From Homoserinibacter gongjuensis (GTDB taxonomy: Bacteria > Actinomycetota > Actinomycetes > Actinomycetales > Microbacteriaceae), in the NCBI RefSeq assembly GCF_030161875.1, contig NZ_BSVA01000001.1:2728001-2792000 (forward strand): DNA of 64,000 bases. The letters are read 5' to 3'. Positions 25,261-35,606 of this stretch are shown piece by piece; positions within the stretch are counted from its first letter, which is position 1, and every line of letters starts with the position of its first letter. The position numbers and the translations under genes are program-made. The notes under the pieces are model-generated. The model had not been told where the DNA came from, did no database searches, and saw nothing but the letters and a program-made list of their open reading frames with translations.

Positions 25261-26677
25261 ATGTCAGACGTGCTGATCGATCGCCCGGAGCTGGCGAGCC
25301 TCGGACAATACGAGTTCGGCTGGGCCGACTCGGATACCGCAGGCGCCTCCGCCCGACGCGGCCTGAACGACGAGGTCGTACGCGACATCTCGGCGCTCAA
25401 GAACGAGCCCGAATGGATGCTCAACACGCGCCTCAAGGCCCTCAAGATCTTCGGCATGAAGCCCATGCCGACCTGGGGCGCCGACCTCTCCGAGATCGAC
25501 TTCGACAACATCAAGTACTTCGTGCGGTCGACCGAGAAGCAGGCGACCAGCTGGGAAGAGCTCCCGGAAGACATCAAGAACACCTACGAGCGCATCGGCA
25601 TCCCCGAGGCCGAGCGTCAGCGTCTCGTGGCCGGCGTCGCAGCGCAGTACGAGTCCGAGGTCGTCTACCACCAGATCCGTGAAGACCTCGAGGCACAGGG
25701 CGTGCTCTTCCTCGACACCGACACGGCGCTCAAGGAGCACCCGGAGATCTTCAAGGAGTACTTCGGCACCGTCATCCCCTCGGGTGACAACAAGTTCGCC
25801 GCGCTCAACACCGCGGTGTGGTCGGGTGGCTCCTTCGTGTACGTGCCGAAGGGGTGCACGTCGAGATCCCGCTCCAGGCCTACTTCCGCATCAACACGGA
25901 GAACATGGGGCAGTTCGAGCGCACGCTCATCATCGCCGACGAAGACTCCTACGTTCACTACATCGAGGGCTGCACGGCTCCGATCTACAAGTCGGACTCG
26001 CTGCACTCGGCGGTGGTCGAGATCATCGTGAAGAAGAACGCCCGCGTGCGCTACACGACGATCCAGAACTGGTCGAACAACGTGTACAACCTCGTCACGA
26101 AGCGAGCCCGCGCCGAAGAGGGCGCCACCATGGAGTGGGTCGACGGCAACATCGGCTCCAAGGTGACCATGAAGTACCCGTCGATCTTCCTCGTGGGCGA
26201 GCACGCCAAGGGTGAGACCCTCTCGGTGGCCTTCGCGGGCCCCGGCCAGCACCAGGACGCCGGCGCGAAGATGATCCACATGGCTCCGTACACGACGAGC
26301 TCGATCGTCTCGAAGTCGATCGCGCGCGGCGGCGGGCGCTCCGGATACCGCGGCGAGGTGCGTGTGGAGGCCAACGCCCACCACTCGGCCAACACGGTGC
26401 GATGCGACGCCTTGCTCGTCGACACCATCTCGCGCTCCGACACCTACCCCGCCATCGACATCCGGGTGGATGACGTCCAGCTCGGTCACGAGGCGACCGT
26501 CTCGCGCGTCTCCGAGGAGCAGCTGTTCTACCTGCAGTCCCGGGGATGCCCGAAGACGAGGCGATGGCGATGATCGTGCGCGGGTTCATCGAGCCCATCG
26601 CGCGCGAGTTGCCGATGGAGTACGCGCTCGAACTCAACAAGCTCATCGAGATGAGCATGGAAGGATCCGTGGGATAG
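25261..26677 (+). CDS. sufB: Fe-S cluster assembly protein SufB (two frameshifts)
   Basis: Scaffold subunit of the SufBCD complex that assembles Fe-S clusters in the cytoplasm. Start ATG 25261 with AAAGAGG upstream. Conserved segments include [32 protein letters not shown] and the C-terminal [21 protein letters not shown] runs 25851-25854 and 26542-26545 are each one base short; repair gives 472 residues, normal for the family. TAGTG overlap with sufD. Confidence 0.95.
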
Positions 26678-27845
26678 TGTCGACCCCCGTTCAGACTGCA
26701 CAACACGGCCTGACGGAGCACTCCCACGGAGCAGGGGCACCCGTGCCCGTGCAGACCCGTTCGGAGCGCTTCACCTCACCCGTCCACGCCGAGCACCCCG
26801 AGGTCACGGGGCGTGAAGCCGTGTGGAAGCTCTCACCCGTCGAGAAGCTGCGCGAGCTCATCGACGGCCCGCTCGACGGCTCGCCCTACGAGATCACGAC
26901 GACGGATGCCGCTGGCGCGACCGTGAAATGGGTCGAGCGCGACCATCCTCTCGTCGGTGCCGCGGGCTCGCCCGAAGACCGCGCCGCCGCGAACGCATGG
27001 ACGAACTTCGAGAAGGCCCTGCACATCCGTCTCGACGGAGATGCCGGCGCTCTCACGGTGACCCGCGACGGGCTCGGATCGACGCCCCGCGCAGCGCACA
27101 CCGTGATCTCAGCCGCTCAGGGGGCGACGGGGCTCGTCGTGCTCGACAACCGAGGCGACGCCAAGCTCACCGAGAATCTCGAGATCGTGCTCGAGGCGGA
27201 CGCGAACATCACCGTCGTCTCGGTGCAGGAGTGGGATGACACCGCCCTGCACCTCGCGAGCCAGTTCGCGCGCATCGGACACGGTGCGCGTCTCACGCAC
27301 ATCCTGGTGTCACTGGGAGGCGAGGTCGTCCGGGTGAACCCGTCGACGCATCTCGCCGAGGCGGGGGCCGACGCGGAGCTCTACGGCCTGTACTTCGCGG
27401 ATGCCGGACAGCACCTCGAGCAGCAGGTGTACGTCAACCACGACGCCCCGCACACCCGCAGCCGCGTCACCTACAAGGGCGCGCTCAACGGCGAGGAGCG
27501 CGCACGGTCTGGATCGGCGACGTGCTGATCGGCCGCGACGCGACCGGAACCGACACCTACGAGCAGAACCGCAACCTCGTGCTGTCCGACGGCACGCGCG
27601 CCGACAGCATCCCGAACCTCGAGATCGAGACCGGTGACATCCAGGGTGCCGGTCACGCGTCTGCCACCGGGCGCTTCGACGACGAGCAGCTGTTCTACCT
27701 GGAGGCGCGCGGCATCCACGAAGACGAGGCGCGACGGCTCGTCGTACTCGGCTTCCTTGGCGAGATCGTGCAGAAGATCGGCGAGCCGACGCTCGAGGCG
27801 CACCTGCTGGAGGCGCTCGAGAACGAGCTGGCGGCGGCTCGATGA
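26677..27845 (+). CDS. sufD: Fe-S cluster assembly protein SufD (frameshifted)
   Basis: SufBCD partner needed for iron entry and cluster assembly. Start GTG 26677 overlaps the sufB TAG. C-terminal hallmark GAGHASATGRFDDEQLFYLE is present. At 27495-27496 one G is missing from GAGGGAG; repair gives GALNGEGARTVWIGDVLI and 389 residues. Its stop overlaps the next ATG by 4 bp (ATGA). Confidence 0.94.
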
Positions 27846-28167
27846 CCGCACAGAAGGTGTGTCCGGTCGAGGAGCTCTCGCCCTCGACCGCCCGCCGCGT
27901 CGTGCTCGACGGCATTCCCATCGCGGTCGTGCGCGACTCGGCGGGAGACGTGCACGCGATCGGCGACACCTGCACCCACGGCGACATCTCGCTCTCCGAA
28001 GGCTTCGTCGAAGACGACGGTCTCGAGTGCTGGGCCCACGGGTCCAAGTTCTCGCTGACCACCGGCAAGCCCTCAACCTGCCGGCTTTCGAGCCGGTCCC
28101 CGTTTTCGCCGTCGAGATCATCGACGGCGACGTGTACATCGACCCGAGCGCTCGGCTCGCGGTCTGA
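27842..28167 (+). CDS. Rieske-type non-heme iron ferredoxin subunit (frameshifted)
   Basis: Small [2Fe-2S] Rieske protein commonly encoded between sufD and sufC in actinobacteria. The cluster ligands are visible as CTHGD (C-x-H) near residue 45 and CWAHG near 64. The C run 28070-28072 is one base short; repair yields KPLNLPAFEPVPVFAVEI and 108 residues. Probably supplies electrons to Suf assembly, but its partner is not proven. Confidence 0.88.
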
Positions 28168-28180
28168 AAGGCAACGACTC

Positions 28181-28939
28181 ATGTCCACTCTGGAAATCCG
28201 CGACCTCAAGGTGTCGATCGAGACCGACCAGGGCACCAAGCACATCCTCAAGGGCGTCGACCTGACGATCAACCAGGGCGAGATCCACGCCGTCATGGGA
28301 CCCAACGGCTCAGGAAAGTCGACCCTCGCCTACACGATCGCCGGCCACCCGCGCTACCACGTCGAGGGCGGCACGATCACCTTCGACGGGCAGAACGTGC
28401 TCGACATGAGCGTCGACGAGCGCGCCCGCGCGGGGCTCTTCCTCGCGATGCAGTACCCGGTCGAGATCCCGGGCGTCACGGTCACCAACTTCCTGCGCAC
28501 TGCCAAGACCGCGATCGACGGCGAGGAGCCCTCGATCCGTCACTGGGGCAAGACGGTGAAGGATGCCATGTCGAACCTGCGCATGGACTCCTCCTTCGCC
28601 GCGCGCAACGTCAACGAGGGCTTCTCCGGCGGCGAGAAGAAGCGCCACGAGATCCTGCAGCTCGAACTGCTGAAGCCGAAGTTCGCGATCCTGGACGAGA
28701 CCGACTCCGGTCTCGACGTCGACGCGCTCAAGATCGTCTCGGAGGGCGTCAACCGCGCCCACCAGGAGACCGGCCTCGGCGTGCTGCTGATCACGCACTA
28801 CACGCGCATCCTGCGCTACATCAAGCCCGACTTCGTGCACGTCTTCGTCGACGGCAAGGTCGCCGAGGAGGGCGGATCGGAGCTCGCCGAGCGCCTCGAA
28901 GACGAGGGTTACGACCGCTACCTCGTCGCTCAGGCGTGA
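28181..28939 (+). CDS. sufC: Fe-S cluster assembly ATPase SufC
   Basis: ABC-type ATPase that drives conformational change in SufBCD. Intact, 252 residues. Walker A GPNGSGKST near residue 38, SufC-type signature FSGGEKKRHEI, and Walker B FAILDETDSGLD. Start ATG 28181, 13 bp after the Rieske stop. Confidence 0.96.
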   Translation: MSTLEIRDLKVSIETDQGTKHILKGVDLTINQGEIHAVMGPNGSGKSTLAYTIAGHPRYHVEGGTITFDGQNVLDMSVDERARAGLFLAMQYPVEIPGVTVTNFLRTAKTAIDGEEPSIRHWGKTVKDAMSNLRMDSSFAARNVNEGFSGGEKKRHEILQLELLKPKFAILDETDSGLDVDALKIVSEGVNRAHQETGLGVLLITHYTRILRYIKPDFVHVFVDGKVAEEGGSELAERLEDEGYDRYLVAQA

Positions 28940-28979
28940 CGCCGCGCCGCGGCGTAGGCTGCTAGAGGAAGGAAGACCG

Positions 28980-29309
28980 ATGCCCACCTCACTCGAACCC
29001 GCGCTCTTCGACAGCGTCGAAGAGGGTCTGAAGGACGTCATCGACCCCGAACTCGGAGTCAACATCGTCGACCTCGGCCTCGTCTACGACCTGGCATGGG
29101 ATGACGAGAACGACGCGCTCATCGTCTCGATGACGCTCACCTCAGCCGGCTGCCCGCTCACCGACGTCATCGAGGAGCAGGTCTCGCAGTCGCTCGACGG
29201 CATCGTCGAACGCTTCCGCATCAACTGGGTGTGGATGCCGCCGTGGGGTCCCGAGCGCATCACCGACGACGGGCGCGACATGATGCGCGCCATTGGATTC
29301 GCCATCTGA
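28980..29309 (+). CDS. sufT: metal-sulfur cluster assembly factor SufT (MIP18/DUF59)
   Basis: DUF59 protein that helps mature Fe-S proteins. Intact, 109 residues, with the family motif DPELGVNIVDLGLVYD and the conserved cysteine in SAGCPL. It closes the suf operon. No cysteine desulfurase (SufS) or SufU lies between sufC and this gene, unlike many actinobacterial suf operons. Confidence 0.92.
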   Translation: MPTSLEPALFDSVEEGLKDVIDPELGVNIVDLGLVYDLAWDDENDALIVSMTLTSAGCPLTDVIEEQVSQSLDGIVERFRINWVWMPPWGPERITDDGRDMMRAIGFAI

Positions 29310-29363
29310 CGATCCAGCTGGGTGACGAGCGCCCTAGGCGCGTCTCGAACCCGGTGGCCGGTT

Positions 29364-29959
29364 CTACTCGCGGCGCGCGGTCTGCTCGGCGAGCTCGAGC
29401 CCGCTCAGCAGCAGCTCGACCCCGAGCCGGAATACGAGGCCGGGATCGCTGGCATCGGGAGCATCGGGGGAGACGACCCCGAGGCTGTCGGCTTGCAGGC
29501 GCTGCTGGGCGAGGGACGCGTCGCCGAGGATGAGGTGCAGCAGCGCCGTGGCGACGAGACGCGACGTCTCGCCGTCGTGGCCGCGGTGCAGGGCAGCCGT
29601 GAGGCGCTCGTGCGCGAGGTCGGCCCCGAGCCCGAGTGCACGCGTGCTCAGCACGACCTCGGCGCCGTCACGGTAGGTGAGCAACGCGTCGCGCACGTTG
29701 ACCGCCTCGGCCAATGTCGCCTCGTACCAGCCGAGTTCGGGGAGGGCACGGGGCGCGCCGTCTCCTGGATGCGGTCGGCCACCGCCGCCAGCAGCGTCTG
29801 CTTGTTCTCGAAGTGGTGGTAGAGCGCGCTCGGCTGCACCTCGAGCGCAGCCCCCAACCGCCGCATGGTCAGCTCCGACAGGCCCCACTCGTCAAGGATG
29901 CGGAGGGCCGCATCGACGACCGATTCGCGATCGTGACGCACATGCCGTTCGGTCCTCAT
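29364..29959 (-). CDS. TetR-family repressor, BioQ-like (frameshifted)
   Basis: TetR-type DNA-binding protein, probably controlling biotin uptake. The helix-turn-helix shows LTMRRLGAALEVQPSALYHHF at residues about 33-53 (given here with a known TetR layout). One base is missing near 29739-29753, either in the GGGG before AGGG or in the GGGG at 29750; either repair gives about 198 residues. ATG 29957-29959 is chosen because a TATAGT -10 box lies exactly 7 bases upstream (leaderless). The divergent bioYMN genes and twin TGAAC-N3-GTTCA sites match the BioQ arrangement known from corynebacteria. Confidence 0.82.
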
Positions 29960-29966
29960 GCGACTC

Positions 29967-30001
29967 ACTATACTGAACGCCGTTCACCTGAACACTGTTC
30001 A
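29967..30001. promoter_or_regulatory. divergent promoter with two TGAAC-N3-GTTCA operators
   Basis: Two perfect 13-bp palindromes lie at 29974-29986 (TGAACGCCGTTCA) and 29989-30001 (TGAACACTGTTCA), centres 15 bp apart. Overlapping -10 boxes face both ways: TATAGT for the TetR gene (29972-29967) and TATACT for bioY (29969-29974). Established BioQ sites in Corynebacterium are TGAAC-N3-GTTAC, one base different per half. Confidence 0.78.
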
Positions 30002-30019
30002 CCACGACCTGGAGACGCC

Positions 30020-30630
30020 ATGACCGACGCCCCCGCCGCCCGCAGACCCGCCGCTTCGAGACTCGCGACATCGCCCGCATCGCTGTGTTCGCCGCCATCA
30101 TCGCGGCGCTCGGCCTCGTGGGCCCCATTCCGGTGCCCGGACTCGTGCCCATCACCGCCCAGACGCTCGGCGTGATCCTGGCCGGTATGGTGCTGGGCGC
30201 CTGGCGGGGCGCTGCGGCCGTGCTGGTCTTCGAGGTGCTCGTGCTGATCGGCCTGCCGCTGCTGTCGGGCGGACATGGAGGCGCGGGCGTCTTCGTCGGC
30301 GTCACCGCCGGCTACCTCATCGGCTGGATCCCCGGAGCCTTCGTCACGGGCCTCATCGCGCACTCCGGGCGCAGCGGGCTCTCGTGGTGGCGCGTCGCGC
30401 TCGGCGGCATCGTGGGCGGCGTGCTCGTGGTGTACGCATTCGGCATCCCCGTGCAGGCAGCCGTGACGGGCCTGCCGCTCGGGGCGACCGTGCTCACGAG
30501 TCTCGTGTTCCTCCCCGGCGACATCATCAAGGTCGTGCTGGCGACGCTGCTGACGCTGACCCTCTGGAAGGCCTACCCGCCCGTCTTCGGCCGCGTACGT
30601 GAGCGCCGAGCCGTCGCGACCGTCGCATGA
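30020..30630 (+). CDS. bioY: biotin transporter substrate-binding subunit BioY (frameshifted)
   Basis: S-component of an energy-coupling-factor (ECF) biotin importer in the membrane. Six hydrophobic segments and the family pattern PGLVPITAQTLGVILAGMVLG and GGAGVFVGVTAGYLIG are visible. The C run 30047-30049 is one base short; repair links ATG 30020 (after GGAGA) to the body as RRPRRFETRDIARIAVF, 203 residues. Overlaps bioM by 4 bp. Confidence 0.93.
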
Positions 30631-31304
30631 TCGACCTCGAGAGCGTCAGCGTCGAGCTCGACGGACGCCTCGTGCTCGACGAGGTGACGGTGCAGCTCGA
30701 CCAGCACCGGATCGCCGTGATCGGCGCGAACGGCTCCGGTAAGTCGACCTTCGCGCGCGTGCTCGACGGCCTCGTCGCCCCGACGCGCGGCACCGCGCGC
30801 GTGCTGGGCTTCGACGTCGCCCGCGAGGCGAAGCGGATGCGGGCCGAGGTCGGCTTCGTCTTCACGAACCCCGACGCCCAGATCCTCATGCCGACGGTCG
30901 CCGAGGACGTGCGCCTGTCGCTCAAGGGCAGCGGGCTCGACCGCTCGACGATCGACGCACGGGTCGCATCCGTGCTCGCGGCGTATGGCTTGGCGGCCCA
31001 CGCCGATGCCCCCGCCTACAGCCTCTCGGGTGGGCAGAAGCAACTGCTCGCACTGGCATCCGTGCTCGTGCGTGAGCCCAAGCTCGTGATCGCCGATGAG
31101 CCGACGACCCTCCTCGATCTCGGCAACGCGAGGCGGATCGGCACGCTGCTCATCGAGGAGCTGCCCGCACAGCTGGTCGTCGTGACGCACGACCTCGAGC
31201 TCGCGGCGCGCTGCGACATCGCGCTGCGCTTCCACGAGGGCCGTCTCGTCGAGCTCGGCGATCCCGCAGCCGTCGTCGAGCGCTACCAGCGGGAGTTCGC
31301 GTGA
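30627..31304 (+). CDS. bioM: biotin ECF transporter ATPase BioM
   Basis: A-component ATPase that energises biotin import with BioN and BioY. Intact, 225 residues. Walker A GANGSGKST, Q-loop region VFTNPDAQI, signature YSLSGGQKQLLALA, and Walker B LVIADEPTTLLD. Starts inside the bioY stop (ATGA) and overlaps bioN, so the three are translationally coupled. Confidence 0.94.
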   Translation: MIDLESVSVELDGRLVLDEVTVQLDQHRIAVIGANGSGKSTFARVLDGLVAPTRGTARVLGFDVAREAKRMRAEVGFVFTNPDAQILMPTVAEDVRLSLKGSGLDRSTIDARVASVLAAYGLAAHADAPAYSLSGGQKQLLALASVLVREPKLVIADEPTTLLDLGNARRIGTLLIEELPAQLVVVTHDLELAARCDIALRFHEGRLVELGDPAAVVERYQREFA

Positions 31305-31894
31305 TCGCCCTCTACCTGCCGGGCACGAGCCTGCTGCACCGGGCGCGTGCAGGTGTCAAGCTGCTCGGACTCGTCGTGCTCGCGCTGCTCATCTCGCTGT
31401 GGCCCCACACGGCGATCACGGTCGCATTCACGGGCGCGCTCGTGGTCGGGCTCTACGCGCTCGCGCTCTTCCCACCCGGCATGCTGCTGCGGCAACTCTG
31501 GCTCGCGAAATGGATCACCGTGCTCATGGTCGCGACCCAGCTGATCTTCCTCACCCCATGGGATGCGATGGTCAACACGGTGCGCGTCGTCGCGATCGTG
31601 CTGCTCGCCGGGCTGCTCACCCTGACGACGCGCAGCGAGGAGCTGCTGTCAGCGCTCGAGGCGGCACTGCGCCCGCTCGCGTTCCTCGGCGTGGACGCGC
31701 GACGGGTCGGGCTGACCCTGTCGCTCACCCTCGCCATGTTGCCGGTCGTGGCCGACCTGGCCCGCCGGGTGCGCGAGGCGCAACAGGCCAGAGGGGTGCG
31801 GATCGGCTACCGCGCCGTCGTGCCGATTCTCGTGCTCGCGCTGCGGCACGCCGACGATGTCGCCGATGCGCTGTCGGCCCGCGGCGCCGACTGA
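31301..31894 (+). CDS. bioN: biotin ECF transporter transmembrane protein BioN
   Basis: T-component (EcfT) linking the ATPase to BioY. Intact, 197 residues with about five membrane segments. Both coupling motifs of the Ala-Arg-Gly type are seen (QQARGVRIG and LSARGAD). Start GTG 31301 overlaps bioM; its TGA overlaps the following ATG. Confidence 0.93.
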   Translation: MIALYLPGTSLLHRARAGVKLLGLVVLALLISLWPHTAITVAFTGALVVGLYALALFPPGMLLRQLWLAKWITVLMVATQLIFLTPWDAMVNTVRVVAIVLLAGLLTLTTRSEELLSALEAALRPLAFLGVDARRVGLTLSLTLAMLPVVADLARRVREAQQARGVRIGYRAVVPILVLALRHADDVADALSARGAD

Positions 31895-32231
31895 TGCGCG
31901 ATGCACCGCTCGAGAGCCACGGCGTCCGCATCCACGGGCTGCCGGTGGATGCCGAGACCCGCTGCGTTCACTGGCACGGCCCGACGGATGTCGTGGCCAT
32001 CCGGTTCCCGTGCTGCGATCGCTTCTACCCGTGTCACGACTGTCACGAGGCGGTCGCCGACCATCCCGCCGCCGTCTGGCCGGTGAGACGTCGCGAGGAG
32101 CACGCGATCCTCTGCGGCATGTGCGGCACCACGCACGCCATCGCCACCTACCTTGCCGTCGAGGGCTGCCCCAACTGCCGCGCCCCTTCAACCCGGCGTG
32201 CAGCCTCCACCACCCCCTCTACTTCGCCTGA
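31894..32231 (+). CDS. CHY-type zinc finger protein (frameshifted at the end)
   Basis: About 112 residues with the Cys/His spacing of bacterial CHY zinc fingers: CVHWH, CCDRFYPCHDCH, EEHAILCGMCG and CPNCR. The C run 32183-32186 is one base short; repair gives the usual ending FNPACSLHHPLYF. It starts on the bioN stop codon, so it belongs to the biotin operon, although a role in biotin uptake is not established. Confidence 0.85.
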
Positions 32232-32317
32232 CCGGCCAAACGCTGCAGCGTTTCGCCGCGAGCACCCGTGATGACAGGCGCGGTGTGCCCAGGGCTACAG
32301 CGTTGGGCAAACCGACC

Positions 32318-32343
32318 TAGACTGGGAGGCTGGCCCTCGGCCA
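32318..32343 (+). promoter_or_regulatory. promoter of the ABC-F gene with 5'-terminal hairpin
   Basis: TAGACT -10 box at 32318-32323. A perfect TGGCC-CTC-GGCCA hairpin (32331-32343) begins where the transcript should start. GAAGGA lies before the GTG at 32377. Confidence 0.5.
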
Positions 32344-32376
32344 CCATCCCACCCACCCGTACCGAAGGACTTCGCT

Positions 32377-33965
<1,589 letters not shown>

Positions 33966-33974
<9 letters not shown>

Positions 33975-34149
33975 GCGCGGCGGTAATCCGCCGCGCGCGC
34001 TCCGGCGGCCGCGCGCGAGCGCCCGCCTGCGCGGCCATGTGAGCTAGGCGCGGCGGTGCTGCGCCATGGCGGCGCACCTGCGGCACGACGCCGCGCGCGC
34101 TCCGGCGGCCGCGCGCGAGCGCCGCCTGCGCGGCCATGTGAGCTAGGCG
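33966..34149. repeat. GC-rich tandem repeat after the ABC-F gene
   Basis: The segment GTGAGCTAGGCGC, which contains the TAG stop of the ABC-F gene, appears three times: around 33966, 34038 and 34138. Between copies lies a nearly identical GC-only block (CGCGCGCTCCGGCGGCCGCG followed by CGCGAG and CGCC). Unit 1 is about 72 bp and unit 2 about 99 bp, the second carrying a 27-bp insert. The core can fold into a strong hairpin. It separates two convergent genes, so it may act as a terminator. Confidence 0.7.
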
Positions 34150-34987
34150 CTAGCCGAGGCGGTCGAGGATGGCATCCTCGGCGTCGGCGTCCTCGTGCGC
34201 GCGTTTCGGCGCGCGGGCCGCTGCCTGCTCATCGAGGGGAGCGCGGCGATTCGGCGTTCGCGTCGCCACGCCCAGAACAGGCCGATGAAGGCGAGCACCC
34301 CGAACGCGATCCACTGCAGCGCGTACGACAGGTGCGGGCCTTCGTCCTCCTGCGGTCGCGGGGCCGCGAACGGCATGTCGTCCACCGCCGGGTCCTCGCT
34401 CGCGAGCAGGCCATAGGCACCCGTGTAGCCCTCATCCGCGAGCCCACCGACGATCGTCGCGACGTCGACCGAGGGAGTTGCCCCTCGGGTGCGCTGCGCC
34501 CGGGCAACGCGGGCTCGGCCTGCCGCAGGCGCGCGACCACCGTCACCTCGCCCTCCGGCGGCTGGGGAACGGCGTCGGGAGTGGCGTTCGGGCCGTCACC
34601 GAGCGGGAGCCACCCGCGGTCGACGACGAACACCGAGCCGTCGTCGAGCCGCAGCGGAACGAGCTGCTCGAACCCCGGCTGACCGCCCCGCACCCGGTTG
34701 CGCACGAGCACCTGCTGGTCGGCGAGGTACTCGCCGTGCAGGGCCACGGGCGTCCACTCGTCGTCGTCGTCCCACGCGGAGAAGCCGTCCAGCACCTCGT
34801 CGACCGCGCGCGGGGCCGCATCGTAGTTCTGCTCGATGCGCTGGATCTCGTCGACGGCCTCACCGCGGCGTGCCCATTGCCACCACGACAGCAGGCCGCA
34901 CGCGACCGCGAAGACCAGCGTCAGGGCAAGGTACGCGCCCCACCGGCGCCAGCCCGTGAGCGAGGCGCGAGAAGTGGCCGCGCTCAT
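34150..34987 (-). CDS. SURF1-family cytochrome oxidase assembly protein (two frameshifts)
   Basis: Membrane protein helping assemble heme-copper oxidase. One membrane helix near the N-terminus (YLALTLVFAVACGLLSWWQW) and one near the C-terminus (SYALQWIAFGVLAFIGLFWAW) flank a periplasm-facing domain with VPLRLDDGSVFVVDRGWLP. G runs 34236-34239 and 34473-34475 (plus strand) are each one base short; repair gives 279 residues. ATG 34987 overlaps the stop of the next upstream gene. Fits the nearby ctaA/ctaB. Confidence 0.9.
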
Positions 34988-35217
34988 GTCGGATCCGGAA
35001 CGCGGTCGAGCTCGACGTCGAGCGGCGTGACCTGCACCGGGAACGAGCGGGTGCGCAGATAGTCGCTGAGCGAATCCCGGTGCTCGGGGCAGGCGAGCCA
35101 CACCTTGACGCGGTCAGGCGTGTGGATGCGAGGGTTGCGCCAGTTCACCCGGAACTGCGCGTCGTTCGTGCATCCCGCCGCCGAACAGCGGATGCCGGGC
35201 TCACCGAGGCCGATCAC
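34984..35217 (-). CDS. 77-residue cysteine-containing protein
   Basis: Small protein not firmly recognised. CSAAGC near residue 11 and a downstream CPEH could bind a metal, like a short zinc ribbon; the rest (FRVNWRNPRIHTPDRVKVW) is basic and aromatic. GTG 35215-35217 overlaps the DUF3099 stop, and its own TGA overlaps the SURF1 ATG, so the three form a tight operon. Confidence 0.65.
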   Translation of the reverse strand: MIGLGEPGIRCSAAGCTNDAQFRVNWRNPRIHTPDRVKVWLACPEHRDSLSDYLRTRSFPVQVTPLDVELDRVPDPT

Positions 35218-35563
35218 GGCAGGTCCTCGGCGCGGTCGTCGCGGCCGCTCTCCGGCTCGAGCGGGTCGGCCCGAGGGGCCTCGGCACGGGGCGGCTCCGG
35301 CACGAGCCGGACGACGGCACCGGGACGCTGCACCGTGCCCTGCGAACGGCCGCGCACGTTGTTGGCGATGACGACCGCGAAGTACGGGAGGAACACGGCG
35401 CCGGCCGCGGGGATGGCGATCCACCAGCCCGACACGACGAGACACAGGGCGATGCAGACGACGCGCACCGACATCGCGATCGTGTACTTGAGCATGCGCG
35501 ACCGCCGCTCCTCCTCGGGCGAGAGGGGAGCTCGGTGACGACGTGCGAGCTGTGACTGGCGAT
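35214..35563 (-). CDS. DUF3099-family membrane protein (frameshifted, unusual start)
   Basis: Small actinobacterial membrane protein of unknown role with the typical core MLKYTIAMSVRVVCIALCLV, a second helix and PYFAVVIANNVR, then an acidic tail. The G run 35525-35528 is one base short; repair extends the frame as HVVTELPLSPEEERRSR, similar to family N-termini. No ATG/GTG/TTG is present in the extension. An ATC codon at 35561-35563 lies exactly six bases after a TAGGCT box, so a leaderless ATC start, or a miscalled ATG, is likely; ATG 35495 is the fallback. 116 residues. Confidence 0.65.
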
Positions 35564-35589
35564 GCGTCCAGCCTACGTCTCGCGCCCGC

Positions 35590-35606
35590 TAGGCTCCTGA
35601 ACCATG
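35590..35606 (+). promoter_or_regulatory. leaderless promoter of fabG
   Basis: TAGGCT at 35590-35595 is followed by eight bases and the ATG at 35604. Transcription and translation would start together. The minus-strand TAGGCT of the divergent DUF3099 gene lies 15 bp away. Confidence 0.5.
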
